Assembly (NCBI GenBank): GCA_012841005.1
Contig: DUVO01000144.1
Span: 1-8,126 of the forward strand
From: Bacillota bacterium
Lineage (GTDB): Bacteria > Bacillota > DTU030
DNA: 8,126 bases
Direction of reading: 5' to 3'
Below the pieces are notes generated by a model that saw only the letters and a list, made by a program, of their open reading frames with translations, was not told the origin of the DNA and did no database searches. Of the stretch, positions 5,539 to 8,126 are shown one piece after another. Numbering within the stretch: the first letter of the stretch is position 1; every line of letters begins with the position of its first letter. Both the position numbers and the translations under genes were made by a program.

Positions 5539-7911
5539 TTCAACCCCTCCATTGTTGTTATAGATTTGAGCCGGCGTTACCCTTGTTCTCGTTTCCTCTC
5601 TCCTCTCCCCTTCACCGGCAGGGGAAGTCTTGGCCACTGACGGCTGAAAGCGGCGCAGCCGTAAAGAATTTGTAACGACAAAGAAGGAACTCAAACTCAT
5701 GGCCGCTGCCCCCATCATCGGCATCAGCCTTATGCCAAAAGCTGGGTAGAAAAGCCCCGCAGCCAGGGGAATACCTAAACTGTTATAGAAAAAAGCCCAG
5801 AAAAGGTTCTGTTTGATGTTTCTAATCGTTGCCCGGGACAATTCTATGGCTCCCACAGCATCCATTAAATCATTCTTGACCAAAACAACATCAGCCGCCT
5901 CGATGGCCACATCGGTTCCGGCCCCGATAGCTATCCCCACATCGGCCCTGGCCAGGGCCGGGGCATCGTTGATCCCGTCACCGATCATGGCAACCCTTCG
6001 TCCCCCCTGCTGCAGCTCCCGGATCTTTTCCTCCTTTTCCTGGGGCAGTACTTCGGCGATGACTTCATCAATGCCCAGGTGGGAACGGACAGCTTCCGCT
6101 GTCTTTTGGTTATCCCCCGTCAGCATCACCACCTTAATACCCATTTCTTTAAACCTTTCCACTGCCTGCCGGCTGGTAGGTTTGGGTACATCGGACACCG
6201 CAATAACCCCCAACAGGGACTGGTCTTGGGCAAAGTAGAGGGGAGTTTTCCCTTCCCGGGAAAAACGCTCCACCCATTCGGCTACAGCCTCGGTGGCAAC
6301 CCCCTTTTTGTTGATATACTTCTCATTGCCCGCCGCATACAAGACACCATCTATATATCCTTCCACTCCCTTGCCTGCGACGGCTTTAAACCCCGTTATT
6401 TCCTTTTCTGGGATATTCCTTTCGCCGGCATAGGTCATAATGGCCATGGCCAGAGGATGTTCGGAGTTCTTTTCCAGGGCCCGGGCGATGGCCAGGAATT
6501 CTTCCTCAGAACTGGCGGAGAAAAGGACCAGATCCGTTACCCGGGGTTTTCCTTCTGTCAGGGTTCCGGTCTTGTCCAGGACAATAGTATGCACCTGATG
6601 CAATATCTCCAGGGCTTCGGCAGATTTTACCAGTATGCCCTTTTCCGCCCCCCTCCCTGTACCGACCATAATGGCGACGGGGGTCGCCAGGCCCAGGGCA
6701 CAAGGGCAAGAAATAACCAGCACTGTTATACCCATGGATAAAGCAAACTCAAAGCTGGCCCCGGCAATGAGCCACCCTGCCGTTGCCACTACCGCTATGG
6801 CAATCACTATGGGGACAAAAACGGCACTAATTTTATCCGCCAACCTGGCAATGGGAGCTTTGGTGGCACTGGCATCTTCCACCAGGGCGATTATTTTGGC
6901 CAGGGTGGTATCGGCACCGACATGGGTAGCCCTGAACTTAAAGGCCCCTCCCTGGTTGATGGTAGCAGTGCTTACCCGGTCCCCCACCTGCTTTTCGACA
7001 GGTATGCTCTCACCGGTTAAGGCAGATTCATCGACAAAGGAGTGCCCCTCGATTACCACCCCATCAACGGGCAGGGAATCCCCCGGTTTTATGCTGATAA
7101 TATCCCCTACCTCTACCAATTCCACGGGAATAAGCTCTTCCGCACCGTTTCTCACTACCCGGGCCATCTTTGGCGCCAGATCCAGCAACCTTTTTATCGC
7201 CTCAGAAGTCTTCCCCTTGGAACGGGCCTCCAGGAATTTCCCCACAGTAATAAGGGTGAGGATCATAGCTGCCGATTCAAAATAGAGATCATGGTGGTAT
7301 CTATACACCAATTCCCAGTCCCCGACGCCCAAACCATGGCTCATGCGGAATATCGCCAGGATGCCGTAGAAGAGGGCCGCCCCAGAGCCGATGGCAATCA
7401 AAGAATCCATATTGGGCTGTCCCTTAAAAAGGGTTTTAAAACCTACGGTAAAAAATTTGCGGTTGATAAAAACTACGGGAATGGACAGTAAAAACTGAAG
7501 AAAAGCAAAGGAAACGGCATTTTCCCTGCCCGTTACAAAGGCCGGCAGCGGCCAATTGAACATAGCACCCATTGATATATACATCAAGGGTATCATAAAG
7601 AGAAGGGACACCGCCAAACGCTGCCTCATTTCTTCTGCTTCCCCAAGCAGCGGGTTTTCAGCTGAATCTGCCCCGGCAGCCGCTTTTGCCCCCGGATCTG
7701 ACTTTAATGCAGCCCCGTATCCGGCCCCGGCTACAGCCTCTATTATCTCGGCCGCGGAAACCTGTCTTTCATCGTAGGTCACCCTCATACTGTTGGTCAA
7801 TAAATTGACGGTTACCGATTCCACCCCGGGTACCCTTTTTACACTGCGCTCCACAGCAGCCGAACAGGCCGCACAGGTCATACCGGTTATGTCATATTTT
7901 TCTGTAGCCAT
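5326..7911 (-). CDS. copA: Cu(I)-exporting P1B-type ATPase CopA with C-terminal CopZ domain
   Basis: This 861-residue protein pumps Cu(I) out of the cytosol using ATP. An N-terminal metal-binding domain (GMTCAAC, residues 10-16) is followed by eight predicted membrane segments (about 98-118, 131-150, 170-188, 209-226, 362-384, 389-415, 703-722, 728-748). The actuator has TGES (299-302), the ion site CPC (402-404), the phosphorylated Asp is D446 in DKTGT, the nucleotide domain has SEHP (483-486), and the hinge GDGIND (644-649). Y709, N710 and M738-S-L-S-S match the Cu(I)-type TM7/TM8 signature. A normal CopA would end near residue 756. Here a polar linker rich in Glu/Arg/Asn (about 757-791) leads in frame into a full CopZ domain (792-861, MSCNHC 801-806). 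The ATG at 7911 has only weak ribosome binding sequence (AGGTGG, 12 bases away), and an in-frame TAA just upstream excludes an earlier start. csoR follows after 3 bases. Confidence 0.95.
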   Translation of the reverse strand: MATEKYDITGMTCAACSAAVERSVKRVPGVESVTVNLLTNSMRVTYDERQVSAAEIIEAVAGAGYGAALKSDPGAKAAAGADSAENPLLGEAEEMRQRLAVSLLFMIPLMYISMGAMFNWPLPAFVTGRENAVSFAFLQFLLSIPVVFINRKFFTVGFKTLFKGQPNMDSLIAIGSGAALFYGILAIFRMSHGLGVGDWELVYRYHHDLYFESAAMILTLITVGKFLEARSKGKTSEAIKRLLDLAPKMARVVRNGAEELIPVELVEVGDIISIKPGDSLPVDGVVIEGHSFVDESALTGESIPVEKQVGDRVSTATINQGGAFKFRATHVGADTTLAKIIALVEDASATKAPIARLADKISAVFVPIVIAIAVVATAGWLIAGASFEFALSMGITVLVISCPCALGLATPVAIMVGTGRGAEKGILVKSAEALEILHQVHTIVLDKTGTLTEGKPRVTDLVLFSASSEEEFLAIARALEKNSEHPLAMAIMTYAGERNIPEKEITGFKAVAGKGVEGYIDGVLYAAGNEKYINKKGVATEAVAEWVERFSREGKTPLYFAQDQSLLGVIAVSDVPKPTSRQAVERFKEMGIKVVMLTGDNQKTAEAVRSHLGIDEVIAEVLPQEKEEKIRELQQGGRRVAMIGDGINDAPALARADVGIAIGAGTDVAIEAADVVLVKNDLMDAVGAIELSRATIRNIKQNLFWAFFYNSLGIPLAAGLFYPAFGIRLMPMMGAAAMSLSSFFVVTNSLRLRRFQPSVAKTSPAGEGERREETRTRVTPAQIYNNNGGVEMEKVIKIEGMSCNHCKMRVEKVLNALEGVQAEVDLAENSARVTLAKDVSDEILKQVVEEAGYEVVAIEKA
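5544..5550 (-). promoter_or_regulatory. Internal ribosome binding site for CopZ
   Basis: On the minus strand GGAGGGG ends 5 bases before ATG 5538, inside the copA reading frame. Within copA it encodes Gly-Gly-Val of the linker. Its presence indicates that copZ was, and may still be, translated on its own. Confidence 0.7.
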
Positions 7912-7931
7912 TACCCATCTTTACCACCTAG

Positions 7932-7946
7932 TACCCCCACCGGGTA
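7932..7946. promoter_or_regulatory. Putative CsoR operator
   Basis: TACCC-CCACC-GGGTA is a GC-rich inverted repeat with perfect 5-bp arms, the form known for CsoR operators (TACCC...GGGTA). It begins about 5 bases downstream of the expected transcription start and lies in the copA 5' leader, so bound CsoR would block initiation or escape. With csoR as the last gene of the operon, autoregulation follows. The palindrome is seen; CsoR binding is inferred. Confidence 0.75.
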
Positions 7947-7957
7947 TATGTGTTGTG

Positions 7958-7986
7958 ATCATACAATTATTTTCCCCTTCTGTCAA
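7958..7986 (-). promoter_or_regulatory. SigA promoter of the copA-csoR operon
   Basis: On the minus strand TTGACA (7986-7981), a 17-base spacer and TATGAT (7963-7958) form a near-consensus promoter. Transcription should start near 7951, giving a leader of about 40 bases that includes the CsoR-type palindrome and the copA ribosome binding site. Confidence 0.85.
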
Positions 7987-8023
7987 TAGTATAATAATTT
8001 TTTTGTAGTTATTCTGTGATAAT

Positions 8024-8083
8024 GTCATGTTGAATTTATTCTGATAAAATGTCACCTATGAGAGAGGAGATATTCAACATGAC
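8024..8083 (+). repeat. 12-bp inverted repeat folding over the transposase start codon
   Basis: GTCATGTTGAAT (8024-8035) is the exact reverse complement of ATTCAACATGAC (8072-8083), 36 bases apart. The right arm includes the transposase ATG (8079-8081), and the ribosome binding site AGGAG (8065-8069) is in the loop. A transcript entering from outside the element would hide the start codon in a stem. Confidence 0.75.
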
Positions 8084-8126
8084 ACCAATGGAGATGACCA
8101 GGTTAAGGGTGATTAACCAAGTCATC
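8079..8126 (+). CDS. Transposase, N-terminal fragment
   Basis: Only 16 codons are visible before the window ends: MTPMEMTRLRVINQVI. An ATG preceded by AGGAG at 9 bases supports a real start. The sequence resembles the first helix of transposases of the ISNCY/IS481-like group, which begin with a short helix and then a helix-turn-helix before a DDE integrase core. It is too short to fix the family, and the assignment depends partly on the repeats upstream. It is the only gene on the plus strand and is divergent from the copper operon. Confidence 0.55.
   Translation, partial: MTPMEMTRLRVINQVI

Larger units (their letters stand above)
8015..8126 (+). mobile_element. Left end of an insertion sequence (partial)
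   Basis: A transposase-like reading frame begins at 8079. Just before it are two near-identical direct repeats, TGATAATGTCA (8017-8027) and TGATAAAATGTCA (8042-8054), as found at the ends of ISNCY/IS481-like elements where transposase binds repeated sites. The outer end is probably near 8015 (TGTGATAATGTCA), but the exact tip and any target duplication cannot be set because the other end is outside the window. The element lies about 30 bases upstream of the copA -35 box. Confidence 0.6.

Overview
The window looks like a chromosomal segment of a Gram-positive Firmicute of the clostridial/Peptococcaceae-like type. The grounds are strong purine-rich Shine-Dalgarno sequences, TTG start codons, SigA-type promoters with 17-base spacers, rho-independent terminators, and gene families typical of that group (NiaR/ECF niacin uptake, CsoR/CopA/CopZ, stalk-domain exported proteins, DUF438-hemerythrin-PAS proteins). 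This is inferred from content; the species cannot be named. Every gene lies on the minus strand except a transposase that begins at the right edge on the plus strand.

Layout from the left edge: (1) 1-943, a niacin locus. niaR, a 3H-domain NAD/niacin repressor, is followed by a partial ECF transporter S-component gene, with a near-consensus promoter between them whose spacer contains a GACA/TGTC palindrome. (2) 944-1272, no gene. (3) 1273-2463, a DUF438-hemerythrin-PAS gene broken by three apparent single-base losses, probably a pseudogene. (4) 2464-2915, a GC-rich stretch without a recognisable gene, possibly a structured leader. (5) 2916-3896, an exported three-domain protein (stalk domain, ComEA-like helix-hairpin-helix, RlpA barrel) ending in a terminator that overlaps its stop codon. 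(6) 3897-4160, a gap holding two rho-independent terminators. (7) 4161-4886, an exported SIMPL-domain protein. (8) 5053-7911, a copper-efflux operon, copA(-copZ)-csoR, with a consensus promoter and a CsoR-type palindrome just downstream of it. (9) 8015-8126, the left end of an insertion sequence with the first 16 codons of its transposase.

The copper operon is self-contained. CopA would export Cu(I), the CopZ domain would deliver it, and CsoR, encoded last, would repress the operon through the palindrome in the leader. The most unusual point is that copA has no stop before the copZ sequence. The two form one 861-codon frame, yet copZ keeps a strong internal ribosome binding site and ATG, so both a fusion and a free chaperone could be made.

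No previously undescribed defence or mobile system is evident. The points most worth a second look are the CopA-CopZ fusion with internal start, the stalk-HhH-RlpA architecture, the multiply frameshifted hemerythrin gene, the fold-back structure around the transposase start, and the unexplained GC-rich leader at 2464-2800.
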